This document shows positions 1 through 7,387 of a stretch of 64,000 nucleotides of DNA, in pieces. Source of the stretch: an uncultured Eubacteriales bacterium (lineage in GTDB: Bacteria > Bacillota > Clostridia > Oscillospirales > Acutalibacteraceae); the NCBI GenBank assembly GCA_934541115.1, contig CAKTDF010000011.1, positions 1 through 64,000 on the forward strand. The letters are read 5' to 3'. The number at the start of each line of letters is the position of its first letter. Positions within the stretch are counted from its first letter, which is position 1. Position numbers and translations under genes: made by a program. The notes under the pieces were generated by a model. The model saw only the letters and a program-made list of their open reading frames with translations. It was not told the DNA's origin and did not search any database.

Positions 1-76
1 GCGGATGTAGCTCATCTGGTAGAGCGCCACCTTGCCAAGGTGGAGGTAGCGGGTTCGAGCCCCGTCATCCGCTCCA
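1..76 (+). tRNA. tRNA-Gly (GCC)
   Basis: Complete cloverleaf with a 7-bp acceptor stem (gcggatg/catccgc), an anticodon loop ttgccaa giving anticodon GCC, a T-loop ttcgagc and an encoded 3' CCA. It begins at the first base of the window, so its promoter is not visible. It is 13 bp upstream of tRNA-Cys and probably co-transcribed with it. Confidence 0.97.
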
Positions 77-89
77 AATTAATAAATAT

Positions 90-164
90 GGTACCATGGC
101 CAAGTGGTAAGGCAAAGGTCTGCAAAACCTTCATTCCCCGGTTCAAATCCGGGTGGTACCTCCA
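90..164 (+). tRNA. tRNA-Cys (GCA)
   Basis: Complete cloverleaf with acceptor stem ggtacca/tggtacc, anticodon loop ctgcaaa (anticodon GCA), T-loop ttcaaat and encoded CCA. A strong terminator follows within two bases. The AT-rich accessory island starts directly after it, the kind of site where islands often sit, but I found no repeated tRNA 3' end that would mark an integration event. Confidence 0.97.
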
Positions 165-165
165 G

Positions 166-199
166 AAAAAAGCACTTGCTTCGGCAAGTGCTTTTTTGT
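166..199 (+). terminator. Rho-independent terminator of the tRNA pair
   Basis: The stem aaaaagcacttgc pairs with gcaagtgctttttt around a TTCG tetraloop and ends in a T-run. It starts immediately after the CCA of tRNA-Cys and closes the tRNA transcript. Confidence 0.9.
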
Positions 200-664
200 T
201 TTGGTTTTATGGGCATTCAACTCCAACCTTTGCCAATTTACCACATACCATATTAGACAAACTGTTCATTCAAAATTTGTGCATACGGCGTGCCAAAGCA
301 TGATTGTGATTATCAGAACTAAAGTGAGTTTTAAACGCAGAGTATTGGAATCTGTTATAGCGCAATAGGATTATTTGCCGGTATCACGATATCGCCGGAA
401 GAGTAATTAACGCATATAAAATGGAGTTGTTTTGAGGTGTGGCTTTGCATGTTTCTTTATTATCCTCGCTTGTTTTGACTTTTTTCATTTCGTATGCGGC
501 TGCTTTCTGAAAATTAAGAATCAGAAAAGTGAATGCATACCAACTGATATAACAAACTTGCAAAGCTTGCAGTTTTATGCAGGCTCCAAAATGTCAAGTT
601 ATTTACTTAATAGAACGCGTTGAAAGTAATATTTTAATATAATAAAATATCAGCTTGATGCTGA
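200..664. other. AT-rich stretch without a convincing gene
   Basis: No reading frame here has a credible ribosome site and protein-like composition. The longest open frame (about 432-623) would need a TTG start and gives a Phe/Cys-rich product of low plausibility. It looks like decayed sequence at the edge of the island. Confidence 0.5.
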
Positions 665-850
665 AAGAACGCTAAAATACATTCAAGCCAAGAGGGAATA
701 TATATGTATAATCGGCAACAAACAAAAGCGTTGAAAAGTGTATGCGGAGCGTATATGAGTCCGGAAGTACACGGAAGTGGAAAGTATGGGCACTACCATG
801 ATTTTTCACATGCTTTTCATATATGGTACGGCGGAATTATTAGATATTGA
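665..850 (+). pseudogene. C-terminal tip of a polymorphic toxin (orphan fragment)
   Basis: An open frame without its own ribosome site runs from a stop at 662 to TGA at 848-850. Its end reads HGSGKYGHYHDFSHAFHIWY followed by GGIIRY. This Gly/His/Tyr/Trp-rich end is, by my recollection, typical of the last residues of secreted polymorphic toxins (Rhs or LXG type). The body of a toxin is missing. The intact gene at 865 begins 14 bp after its stop, the usual toxin-immunity order. Most likely a displaced toxin tip left behind by recombination. The identification is by sequence style only. Confidence 0.5.
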
Positions 851-864
851 AAGGTGGGGGGTTA

Positions 865-1275
865 ATGGCTGCTGTTGATATTAAGGATCTTGAATATTAT
901 ATTGGTTGTAACCAAGGTGAAGCTTACTACTTCAATTTTGTCAGTGAAGAAATAGAACGTATTGATGATATTATTACAGAATTATCTGTTTCAAAAGAAG
1001 ACTTTATATATGATTACTACTATTACAATTATATACCACTTCCTGCTTTGAACGTTACAACTGCGTATGATGGATTTATAGATTCATTGAACAACAAAAA
1101 AATATCTGCACTGTTTCGTGACGTGGACAAAGAAGATTCGTTAAAGTACTGGCTTAAATTTGATGAGGTGTTCCATGTTGGTATGGAAAGGCGATTTTGG
1201 GAAGAATATTACGATAGATATGTTCACAAAAAAGCTGTTGAATGGTGCAATGAGTACGGTATTTATCTTAAATAA
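865..1275 (+). CDS. UPF0158-like small acidic protein, probable immunity protein
   Basis: 136 residues. The start is ATG 865, preceded by the strong site aaaggtggggg; a longer frame from TTG 847 has no ribosome site. The protein is cytoplasmic, acidic and rich in Tyr and Asp (DYYYYNYIPLP). Its C-terminal half (FIDSLNNKKISALFRDV, then WEEYYDRYVHKKAVEWCNEY) resembles UPF0158-family proteins, in which a phenylalanine-rich helix precedes an 'A.EWL...GI' ending. It directly follows an orphan toxin tip, so I infer that it neutralised that toxin. Alternatively it is a stand-alone UPF0158 protein of unknown function. The match is distant. Confidence 0.6.
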   Translation: MAAVDIKDLEYYIGCNQGEAYYFNFVSEEIERIDDIITELSVSKEDFIYDYYYYNYIPLPALNVTTAYDGFIDSLNNKKISALFRDVDKEDSLKYWLKFDEVFHVGMERRFWEEYYDRYVHKKAVEWCNEYGIYLK

Positions 1276-1642
1276 CTCAGTGGTGTGACAGCAGCTCTTC
1301 AGCAGAAAAGTTATCAAATATGTCAACTTATGCAGGACAAAACGTTTTTCTTTTTGAAAAGCTGATCCTTGACGCGAGGCTGTCGGAATCAGAGGCATGA
1401 ATGGTGCAGTTAAGTTGTAACTTTACCTATTAAATTTCCGGTTGCTGTCGTATTTATTATGACAGTGACAGTCATGCATTATTTTCCGAGCCGTTATTAT
1501 GACCGGTCACTACTGTAAAAAATCTAATTTTTTGAATGATTATGTAGTAAAATGTCCTTTTGAAACGTTTATAAACATAAGAAGTACATTTTATATCTTA
1601 TTAATGAGAAAGTTGTAAATAGTGTAGTAAAAACGGTTATTT
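1276..1642. other. Intergenic stretch, nothing recognised
   Basis: The sequence is AT-rich, with no ribosome site leading into an open frame on either strand. A minus-strand frame across 1141-1398 mostly shadows the preceding gene. It may contain decayed coding sequence, but I cannot identify any. Confidence 0.4.
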
Positions 1643-2000
1643 ATGTTATATGTATGGTTTTACTTATATATCAATGGGCTTCATAGCGTATTTTTATTTA
1701 TAACTGCTACAACAGTGATAGTCATTCTTAGTACCGTAATTACGAAACCTAAAGATTTTCCAAATTTATTAACAGCCTTTTTATATAGAAAAAGTAATAG
1801 ATTTTTTTGTATATGGTATAACTGAAATAATAAAACGTCTGCCACGTGCTATTCCCGGGGTTGGATATTTGTCAGGTGTAATTATAAATATTGTCGCAGA
1901 AGTTGTTATGGCTACATACTTTACAGGTGAAAGAATAGATAGAATATTTCAAAAATTTGTTCCTTATTTTAAGAAAATATCAGGAAAAATAACTGTTTGA
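1643..2000 (+). pseudogene. Membrane protein gene split by a T-run frameshift
   Basis: The first frame (1643-1825) encodes a hydrophobic start and stops at TGA just after a run of seven T at 1802-1808. Moving one base at the run gives continuous, protein-like sequence to TGA 1998-2000, including RLPRAIPGVGYLSGVIINIV and a Lys-rich end (FVPYFKKISGKITV). The joined product would have about 118 residues with at least two membrane segments. No function is recognised. In this context it could be the tip of a pore-forming toxin, with the small membrane protein at 2055 as its immunity partner. An assembly or sequencing error in the T-run is the main alternative. Confidence 0.45.
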
Positions 2001-2054
2001 AAAATTTTATCAACAGGATTTAAAGCAATATATGCTTAGAAAGAGTTGTTATAT

Positions 2055-2246
2055 ATGCTGGATAAAATTATTACGATAATAATTGTGACCATTGTTTTAC
2101 TGTTAATTGAATACGGAACGTATTTTTTTATACGGAAAATTTCTACAAAGGGTGCCTATAATAAAGGAAAACTTGACGATGCTCATATTTATGGATTGGC
2201 AATAATTGTTCTTATTGATCTTATGTTATGGTATGGAGTTGAATAA
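2055..2246 (+). CDS. Small two-segment membrane protein, possible immunity protein
   Basis: 63 residues. ATG 2055 is chosen over TTG 2046 because the purine-rich agaaagag lies at a suitable distance. Two hydrophobic segments (residues about 4-22 and 44-61) flank a short charged loop, TKGAYNKGKLDDAHIYG. Small two-span membrane proteins are common as immunity factors against membrane-active toxins. The position right after the frameshifted hydrophobic gene fits that, but this is inference. No family is recognised. Confidence 0.5.
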   Translation: MLDKIITIIIVTIVLLLIEYGTYFFIRKISTKGAYNKGKLDDAHIYGLAIIVLIDLMLWYGVE

Positions 2247-2289
2247 TAAAGTCGATTAAGATGCTTTAACATTTAGGTCTTATTTGTAG

Positions 2290-2460
2290 TGGAAAGCTTC
2301 TGCTCATAACCTTACTTGGACAATGGGCAGACAGCTTGAAAGCTACGATAACATCAGTTATACCTACGATGAAAACGGAATGTGAGCAAGCAAGACCGCT
2401 GCTGCTTTGATTGCAGCCGGTCAGTTATTAATTAACACTTTCAGTCGAGTATACGTTTAA
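2290..2460 (+). pseudogene. RHS-repeat fragment fused to a short toxin tail
   Basis: One frame reads LTWTMGRQLESYDNISYTYD then ENGM, a TGA stop at 2383-2385, and ASKTAAALIAAG onward to a natural stop at 2458-2460. The segment 'GRQL.SYDNISYTYDENG.R.SKT' is a typical YD/RHS repeat. The TGA replaces the usual Arg codon (CGA or AGA), so this is a nonsense mutation in a real repeat. The reading frame continues into a different tail ending LLINTFSRVYV, 23 bp before the next gene. This is the best direct evidence that the island derives from an Rhs toxin locus. Confidence 0.7.
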
Positions 2461-2483
2461 TACATATGCGGAGGTTTAATCAA

Positions 2484-3011
2484 ATGAAAAGAAAAGCAGT
2501 AATTACAGTTTTAGCAATCGTTGTATTATACATTGCGTTATCGCCGCTTTTTATATCTCTTTTTAAATCAGAGGACGATAGGATAATCGATACAATCAAT
2601 ACCGGAAATATGGATTCACTCGATGATGTTTCTGAACTGGTTTATAAACGGAAAGTGGATGACGGTATCATTTGTATAGCGGTATCAAATAAAGGATTGC
2701 TTATAGTTTCCTATTTAAAAAATGAAAGGTTTAGTGATACGCAATATAATCTTCTGGGGAGAGTTACAACTGAAATTGGTAATATTATAAGCAACGATCC
2801 GCTATCTGTAACGAAAATGCCCATTGCCAATTTTAGTAAGTACTCATACTATTTTGGATTTTGTACAAGTGAAAAAGCAAAAAGGCTTAATGTTGATGGC
2901 AATGTTCTTGAAACTGAGAAATTAAGCGTAAAAATTGGCAATAAACTTTATTCCGGATATTTTTGGTTTTACAAATCGGATTCCGAACCGACTATTCAAA
3001 CGGTTGATTAA
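2484..3011 (+). CDS. Membrane-anchored hypothetical protein, possible immunity protein
   Basis: 175 residues. ATG 2484 follows a good ribosome site (ggagg at 2469-2473); an upstream ATG at 2466 overlaps that site and is rejected. The N-terminus is a short basic stretch and one membrane helix (residues about 5-27, KAVITVLAIVVLYIALSPLF). A soluble domain of about 145 residues without Cys clusters or recognised motifs follows, and would face outward if the helix is an uncleaved anchor. It follows an Rhs-type tail directly. I do not recognise the family. The role as an outward-facing immunity protein is inference from position. Confidence 0.6.
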   Translation: MKRKAVITVLAIVVLYIALSPLFISLFKSEDDRIIDTINTGNMDSLDDVSELVYKRKVDDGIICIAVSNKGLLIVSYLKNERFSDTQYNLLGRVTTEIGNIISNDPLSVTKMPIANFSKYSYYFGFCTSEKAKRLNVDGNVLETEKLSVKIGNKLYSGYFWFYKSDSEPTIQTVD

Positions 3012-3093
3012 GAATATTCGAGAAAATTAAGCTTTGTAAGTATAAAGAAATATTTCACCTGTGTATGAACATACCGGAAATTGAGGTGTTAAA

Positions 3094-3564
3094 ATGAAAA
3101 AATCATTAAATCCATTTATAAAAGAAATGATTATCAGTTTACTGATTATAGCTGTCTTTGTTGCCTTACTGATAAGTCAAACCGTTTCGATTAAACTCGA
3201 AGCAAATTTATTTTCAATTGGGTTAGTTGTCTTTGCTTTGATTTTGTGTGTGTTTTCGCTCAAGAGTATACGTATTGGTACTATGGCTGTAATTGACTTG
3301 ATTTTTAAGAGTACATACACGATGGAGGTCAAGATACAAACACAAATACCATATGAATGTAACTGGCTTTCTGACAAATTCGACGATGATGGACATATCG
3401 CACCGGCAATTCGATTTTGCATAGTAGTAAAACCTACAAAAGGTAAAAATCTTTCCTTGATTTCTCGATACCATATTGATATTCCGGACGGTCAAAAATG
3501 TACTTTGCTGATTGCAAAGCATTCAAGCATTGTTGTAGGAGTTGTGGAAAGCTCCTCAGCTTAA
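3094..3564 (+). CDS. Hypothetical protein with two membrane segments
   Basis: 156 residues, starting at ATG 3094 after the ribosome site gaggtg. Residues about 10-30 and 38-57 are hydrophobic membrane segments, and the remaining 95 residues look soluble (KIQTQIPYECNWLSDKFDDD). The last residues, ESSSA and the TAA stop, are encoded by gctcctcagcttaa, which matches the terminal repeat of the palindromic element at 22761-23112. The true C-terminus may therefore have been replaced when such an element inserted or excised. No family is recognised. Confidence 0.55.
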   Translation: MKKSLNPFIKEMIISLLIIAVFVALLISQTVSIKLEANLFSIGLVVFALILCVFSLKSIRIGTMAVIDLIFKSTYTMEVKIQTQIPYECNWLSDKFDDDGHIAPAIRFCIVVKPTKGKNLSLISRYHIDIPDGQKCTLLIAKHSSIVVGVVESSSA

Positions 3565-3618
3565 TCATGTTTTCTGTCAACTTATTCAATTAAACACAGA
3601 CGATGCAAGTTGTTTTAG

Positions 3619-3807
3619 ATAAAGTTTACCGTGTCAACATTCATTTCTAAGATGGCATTTAAAGCTTTGTTTAACGCTCTTTTTGCGGTAAGTGTTAATG
3701 GCTCAATTTTTAAAACAAGACTTTTAACGGTAGGAGGAATAATCTGCTTAATCCTCGATAAGATCGACGGATATGCTGATTATTGGTTTAATTATGGAAA
3801 ATTTAAA
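3619..3807 (+). pseudogene. Hydrophobic toxin C-terminal tail (fragment)
   Basis: This open frame without its own ribosome site starts after a TAG at 3616 and ends at TGA 3805-3807. It encodes about 62 residues: an amphipathic, hydrophobic part (FISKMAFKALFNALFAVSVN), then LTVGGIICLILDKIDGYADY and a short aromatic end WFNYGKFK. Gly-rich hydrophobic segments followed by a 'LDKIDG' turn and an aromatic end occur, as I recall, at the C-termini of clostridial secreted toxins. The next gene starts inside its last codons, so the two would be translationally coupled. Confidence 0.45.
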
Positions 3808-4450
3808 TGAACATAAAGAAATATGTATAATTAATAATTCCGAGAAAGAGTTCAAACTTTTTTTGGATGGACAATATGTCGGTTTGATTAATGGTAATAG
3901 CAAAGCTAATACCGCGGTTTCATGCGGCAGCCATTCTTGTGTTTTATCTGAGGTAACGCCGATTAAGTTGTTAAAATTCTTTGTTTTAATCATTATGGGT
4001 TTAATTGAAAATTTTGTAACACAAGGATGTGGCGATTTAGCGGAAAATATCAGTTCTCTCATAACGAAATATGATATTTCAATTTATATGGATATTGATG
4101 ATAATTTGATTTTAATTGTTGATAATGATTTAAATATATGCTCAACAACAAAATGTAGATCAACATGTAAAAAAGTGACAAATAGAAAAAAAGCGATGTT
4201 CTTTTTCTTGATATACATTTTGCCGATTTTTATACTGCTAAGTATTGCCGTCACAACATTGTTATATATGTCAATAAAAATCATGTCAAACGGATATGTT
4301 AAAGAATCTTTTGTTTTAATGGGCTTATCAATAGCAATGTTAGTAATCCTTGGATATGTTTTGTATAAAAGTAAAGAAATCAAGCTTATAACATCAATTA
4401 TCAAAAACAAAAGAAATGAGATTAGTATAGTTTACGATAGAACTGATTGA
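3794..4450 (+). CDS. Hypothetical protein with C-terminal membrane hairpin, possible immunity protein
   Basis: 218 residues from ATG 3794 (MENLNEHKE). An in-frame ATG at 3773 is the alternative. Neither has a clear ribosome site, but both lie within the 3' end of the toxin-tail frame, so translation probably depends on coupling to it. The N-terminal part is soluble and contains NNSEKEFKLFLDGQYVG and Cys-rich stretches (CSTTKCRSTC). Two strong membrane segments lie near residues 137-160 and 170-188, followed by a basic tail. No family is recognised. Immunity to the membrane-active-looking tail upstream is plausible but unproven. Confidence 0.55.
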   Translation: MENLNEHKEICIINNSEKEFKLFLDGQYVGLINGNSKANTAVSCGSHSCVLSEVTPIKLLKFFVLIIMGLIENFVTQGCGDLAENISSLITKYDISIYMDIDDNLILIVDNDLNICSTTKCRSTCKKVTNRKKAMFFFLIYILPIFILLSIAVTTLLYMSIKIMSNGYVKESFVLMGLSIAMLVILGYVLYKSKEIKLITSIIKNKRNEISIVYDRTD

Positions 4451-4462
4451 TATTTTTATAGA

Positions 4463-4565
4463 GCCAACTCGGCAGGTCTTTTATGAAGGTATTGCGCTTG
4501 CTGCGGTGTCAATTACAGACGGTAGAGCCGCAGTTCCGGCTTACGGCTTGTTGATATTTGTTTAA
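4463..4565 (+). pseudogene. Short toxin-tail remnant
   Basis: A stretch less AT-rich than its neighbours encodes RQVFYEGIALAAVSITDGRA then AVPAYGLLIFV and stops at TAA 4563-4565. It has no ribosome site or start of its own. The stop lies within the ribosome site of the next gene (start 4579). Size, composition and position match the other tail fragments of the island, but the family is not identifiable. Confidence 0.35.
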
Positions 4566-4578
4566 GGAGATGATAAGT

Positions 4579-5010
4579 GTGAAAAAACAAATATATTTTT
4601 TTATTGATAAGGATAAAGAAAAAGAGTTGTTTAGCCATATAGAAAACAGCTTGAATTGTAGGTTTTTCCCGTATTTTATACCCGAGGATACAACGGCTAA
4701 AAATGATGTATTTTTAATAATTCCAAATGATTACAAAAAAGATGTTAAATATATTGATGTTGATGAGAACATACGGGGAAAGAAAATTTATCCGTTTGAT
4801 GAATGGGTGAATATGATACCGGCTATTGAATATAGCCGAGAAGATGTTGACAACGATGACGGTATGCTGTGCAGAATATATTTAAATTATAAGAATATAC
4901 GAAATGAGGGAAAAAGAAAAATAAAGCATATGTTTGGCTATATAATTCAATTTATAAAAAAGCATTCAAGCAAACTTCGCGTTGACGGAATCCTTGTGTA
5001 TCGCATATAA
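4579..5010 (+). CDS. Hypothetical protein, possible immunity protein
   Basis: 143 residues. GTG 4579 is preferred because aaggagatgat sits at ideal spacing; ATG 4570 overlaps that site. The protein is cytoplasmic, rich in Lys, Asp, Tyr and Ile, and has no membrane segment or signal peptide. Segments such as KKQIYFFIDKDKEKELFSHI and GKKIYPFDEWVNMIPAIEYS do not match a family I recognise. The basic C-terminal third (KRKIKHMFGYIIQFIKKHSS) may form a helix. It follows an orphan tail fragment, so immunity is the leading guess. Confidence 0.55.
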   Translation: MKKQIYFFIDKDKEKELFSHIENSLNCRFFPYFIPEDTTAKNDVFLIIPNDYKKDVKYIDVDENIRGKKIYPFDEWVNMIPAIEYSREDVDNDDGMLCRIYLNYKNIRNEGKRKIKHMFGYIIQFIKKHSSKLRVDGILVYRI

Positions 5011-5094
5011 TCAATATAATATATTCTTTACTTGTAAGCTTGCCTTTACATATTTATAGACGAATCAATGAATGATTGTATTTTAAGCTAATAA

Positions 5095-5178
5095 ATCAGC
5101 ACACCGACTGACCCTGACGGCAGGCAGTGTGCCTCATTTGACGGCATTGGTTATAGAATTGGTTTAAAAAGAATTTGA
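5095..5178 (+). pseudogene. Short toxin-tail remnant
   Basis: The frame reads TPTDPDGRQCASFDGIGYRI and GLKRI, ending at TGA 5176-5178, 20 bp before the next start. It is richer in G and C than its surroundings and lacks a start. As with the other fragments, a short C-terminal piece precedes an intact small gene. Confidence 0.35.
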
Positions 5179-5198
5179 AGAAATAGGTGATAAATTAT

Positions 5199-5852
5199 AT
5201 GAGCACATATGCTGAAAAAAAATGGGGAGATTGCAGTAAGGCCGTTGCATACGAACTAAACTTTGTTCAGATGTGCTATTGCAACGGCAAATGGACAGAT
5301 TATTATGATATTCTGTGCCATAAATGCAATAAAACAAGACAAAGCAAAGATTTTGTGTATCCAAAGGGGTCTTTTTCTAAGAAGGATTACTATATTTTGG
5401 ATTATTATTGCTTTGGAGTGTCAAAAAAACTTAAAAGTGATATGCTGTCATTTGGGGTTTCGGAAAAGATATTTAGACCTATTCATTCTTCAAGAGGTGA
5501 TATAGAGTTAGGTTATCAAATTGTACCTTTGAATATCCTGCCTCCGGTTTTTTTGCAAAATGGCATGAGAGAAATTTGTTGCAAGTACTGCGGCCGTAAA
5601 AGATATGAGATTAGAGACGACTTACATAACTTAAAAGCATACGACGGATTGGGATACCCTACTTATATAACAAGAGAAGCTCTCAATGAGCTGCAGGATG
5701 TTAATGGGCTATATGAGGATAATGATGATGTCATTATATCTACGGATCTATATAATTATTTAATAAAAAAGTATCCTCGATTAGAATGCCGTCCTGTTTT
5801 TTTAGGAAGTGTATATGATGATGCAGAATACATTAGGCTTCATAAAAACTAA
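5199..5852 (+). CDS. Hypothetical protein with two CxxC pairs
   Basis: 217 residues. ATG 5199 follows aggtgataa at good spacing; GTG 5187 overlaps that site. Two cysteine pairs (CHKC near residue 42 and CKYC near residue 128, the latter preceded by another Cys) could bind one zinc ion as a split ribbon. The rest is rich in Tyr, Asp and Ile (KKDYYILDYYCFGVSKKL). No membrane segment is visible. It is followed after 6 bp by the 5859 region, so it belongs to a small operon. The function is unknown; its place after a toxin-tail remnant suggests immunity. Confidence 0.6.
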   Translation: MSTYAEKKWGDCSKAVAYELNFVQMCYCNGKWTDYYDILCHKCNKTRQSKDFVYPKGSFSKKDYYILDYYCFGVSKKLKSDMLSFGVSEKIFRPIHSSRGDIELGYQIVPLNILPPVFLQNGMREICCKYCGRKRYEIRDDLHNLKAYDGLGYPTYITREALNELQDVNGLYEDNDDVIISTDLYNYLIKKYPRLECRPVFLGSVYDDAEYIRLHKN

Positions 5853-5906
5853 GCCATTATGCCGGACGTTACTTTTAGACGTAATTTGTCTTTAAAGGTG
5901 AAGATA

Positions 5907-6413
5907 TTGGAATTATTTAAATTTGATATATGGAAAGATATCAATTCTGATGATTATGAAATTCGTAAAACCGTTCAAACACAGTGGGAAACCAATTTTG
6001 AAATCTATGCTCAAAAATATGATATGATAAAACCGATGCTGCCATCAGATTTTATTAATACCTATGAAGAATATTCCAGCTTTCATGATATGTTAATAAG
6101 GCAGGTTTACTCTTTCAAAAACAGCATATATATTGTTCTCGAAAGAAAAATACACATTGTTATCAAATATACAGGTATACAAAGCTTTAATATAGATTTC
6201 AGCAAACAAGATGTGAACTTCGGCTTGTACTCTGACGGTATGTCATGTTGGGGTTATGACGAATTTTCTGAAGATGGTCACGGTTTAACACATAGTATAC
6301 TGACTGATATCGGCTGTGAAATTAAGATTGAATTCAAAGACATCTCCGTAAGAATATATAAGAATACAATCATGAATAGAAGAGGATATAATTATGTTTT
6401 TAGACGGTTTTAA
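5907..6413 (+). CDS. DUF4085-like protein, probable immunity protein
   Basis: 168 residues if it starts at TTG 5907, which has the site aaaggtga upstream and gives a sensible N-terminus (ELFKFDIWKDIN). ATG 5859 extends the frame by 16 residues but has no ribosome site. A 'FHDM...' segment is followed by alternating strands (NSIYIVLERKIHIVIKYTGI), an acidic YDEF motif and another strand set ending in IEFKDISVRIY. This order resembles DUF4085-type proteins often found beside secreted toxins. The next gene overlaps its 3' end by 20 bp. The family call is tentative. Confidence 0.55.
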   Translation: MELFKFDIWKDINSDDYEIRKTVQTQWETNFEIYAQKYDMIKPMLPSDFINTYEEYSSFHDMLIRQVYSFKNSIYIVLERKIHIVIKYTGIQSFNIDFSKQDVNFGLYSDGMSCWGYDEFSEDGHGLTHSILTDIGCEIKIEFKDISVRIYKNTIMNRRGYNYVFRRF

Positions 6414-7038
6414 TATGATCTCTTTTAATGAAAGCAAGGATTTATACCTGTATCAACAGCACTTAATAAAAAATTATATTGATACAAACGATGAAAATAT
6501 TATTTTGCAAATTGCAATTTTATTATCTCTTCCTCCGATTGCGGATTATCCCGAAACAATAAAAATATTAAAAAAACTATCATTAAGCACAGATAATTTA
6601 AATGCTTTTATATTAGGCGCATATTTTATGAACGAGTATATGTTTGATGAAGAAAATTGTTTTGTATCTGCATTAAGTGGCTCTTTGGAAAGCATAGAAA
6701 GTAATAAAGATAAATCAATTGCGTGTTACTTAATTGGAAAAGATTTAAAAAAGAAAAATCATAAAGAAGAATCACTGAGTTGGTTTAAAAAGTCTATAGA
6801 ATATGGTCCGGAATATGTAAATAATTACTTGGAATTGTCTGAATTGTTATCATCGCAAGACAGACAAAAATTAATTGATATTGCAAAATCTAATGTTAAG
6901 TGTGTTTTATCAAAAAAAGAGATATCTAAAATGACTATTGAAGAACTTTGCTCTTTTGATAATTTTGTTGATGAGTTTATTTTAGGAATTAGATTAACCG
7001 AACCCGTTTACGAGGCATATTTTTATAAGCTTTTTTAA
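6394..7038 (+). CDS. Helical TPR-like protein
   Basis: 214 residues. ATG 6394 has the ribosome site agaagagga inside the end of the previous gene; ATG 6415 is an alternative. The product looks all-helical, with SEL1/TPR-like spacing in the middle (IACYLIGKDLKKKNHKEESL then SWFKKSIEYGP). No signal peptide or membrane segment is seen. The overlap with the previous gene indicates translational coupling. A scaffold or immunity-associated role is possible, but nothing in the sequence fixes a function. Confidence 0.6.
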   Translation: MFLDGFNMISFNESKDLYLYQQHLIKNYIDTNDENIILQIAILLSLPPIADYPETIKILKKLSLSTDNLNAFILGAYFMNEYMFDEENCFVSALSGSLESIESNKDKSIACYLIGKDLKKKNHKEESLSWFKKSIEYGPEYVNNYLELSELLSSQDRQKLIDIAKSNVKCVLSKKEISKMTIEELCSFDNFVDEFILGIRLTEPVYEAYFYKLF

Positions 7039-7099
7039 ACAAGAATGACATAAAGCTGATTTTAACCAACAATTAGTTTGCAAAAAAGGTGTTTATCAA

Positions 7100-7387
7100 A
7101 TGAAAAAAGAAGATATACATATGTTTATAAATAATGTGGCAATCAATAAAAAAGGTATTTTTTTGCTCGATTATGTCAATACCAAAAAGTTAATTGAGCT
7201 GTGTAAGCAAAGTAATATAGATGTGTTGGGAATAGAAGCATTTTCTTTGCACGACGAGGCAATACAGCCACATTTAGACAAAAGCATCGACTTTTCATCT
7301 GAGTTTAACAAGTACACAACGCCCGATGAGTATTTAAAACAGTTAAATAATGGAGATTTACAATTATTGTTTGAAGTTACAATATAA
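7100..7387 (+). CDS. Small cytoplasmic protein, possible immunity protein
   Basis: 95 residues, starting at ATG 7100 with aaaggtg upstream. The core IDVLGIEAFSLHDEAIQPHL followed by DKSIDFSSEF resembles small clostridial and Bacillus proteins encoded next to secreted toxins, in which a 'GIEAF' strand precedes a 'D.S' loop. No membrane segment is present. It is the last intact gene of the island, and unlike several earlier genes it has no visible toxin tail in front. Confidence 0.5.
   Translation: MKKEDIHMFINNVAINKKGIFLLDYVNTKKLIELCKQSNIDVLGIEAFSLHDEAIQPHLDKSIDFSSEFNKYTTPDEYLKQLNNGDLQLLFEVTI

Noticed and set aside
1..200. Integration site (att) of a mobile island at the tRNA genes
   Set aside because: I found no second copy of a tRNA 3' end and no integrase in the window.
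432..623. Open frame in the AT-rich start of the island
   Set aside because: It needs a TTG start without a ribosome site and gives a Phe/Cys-rich product of low plausibility.
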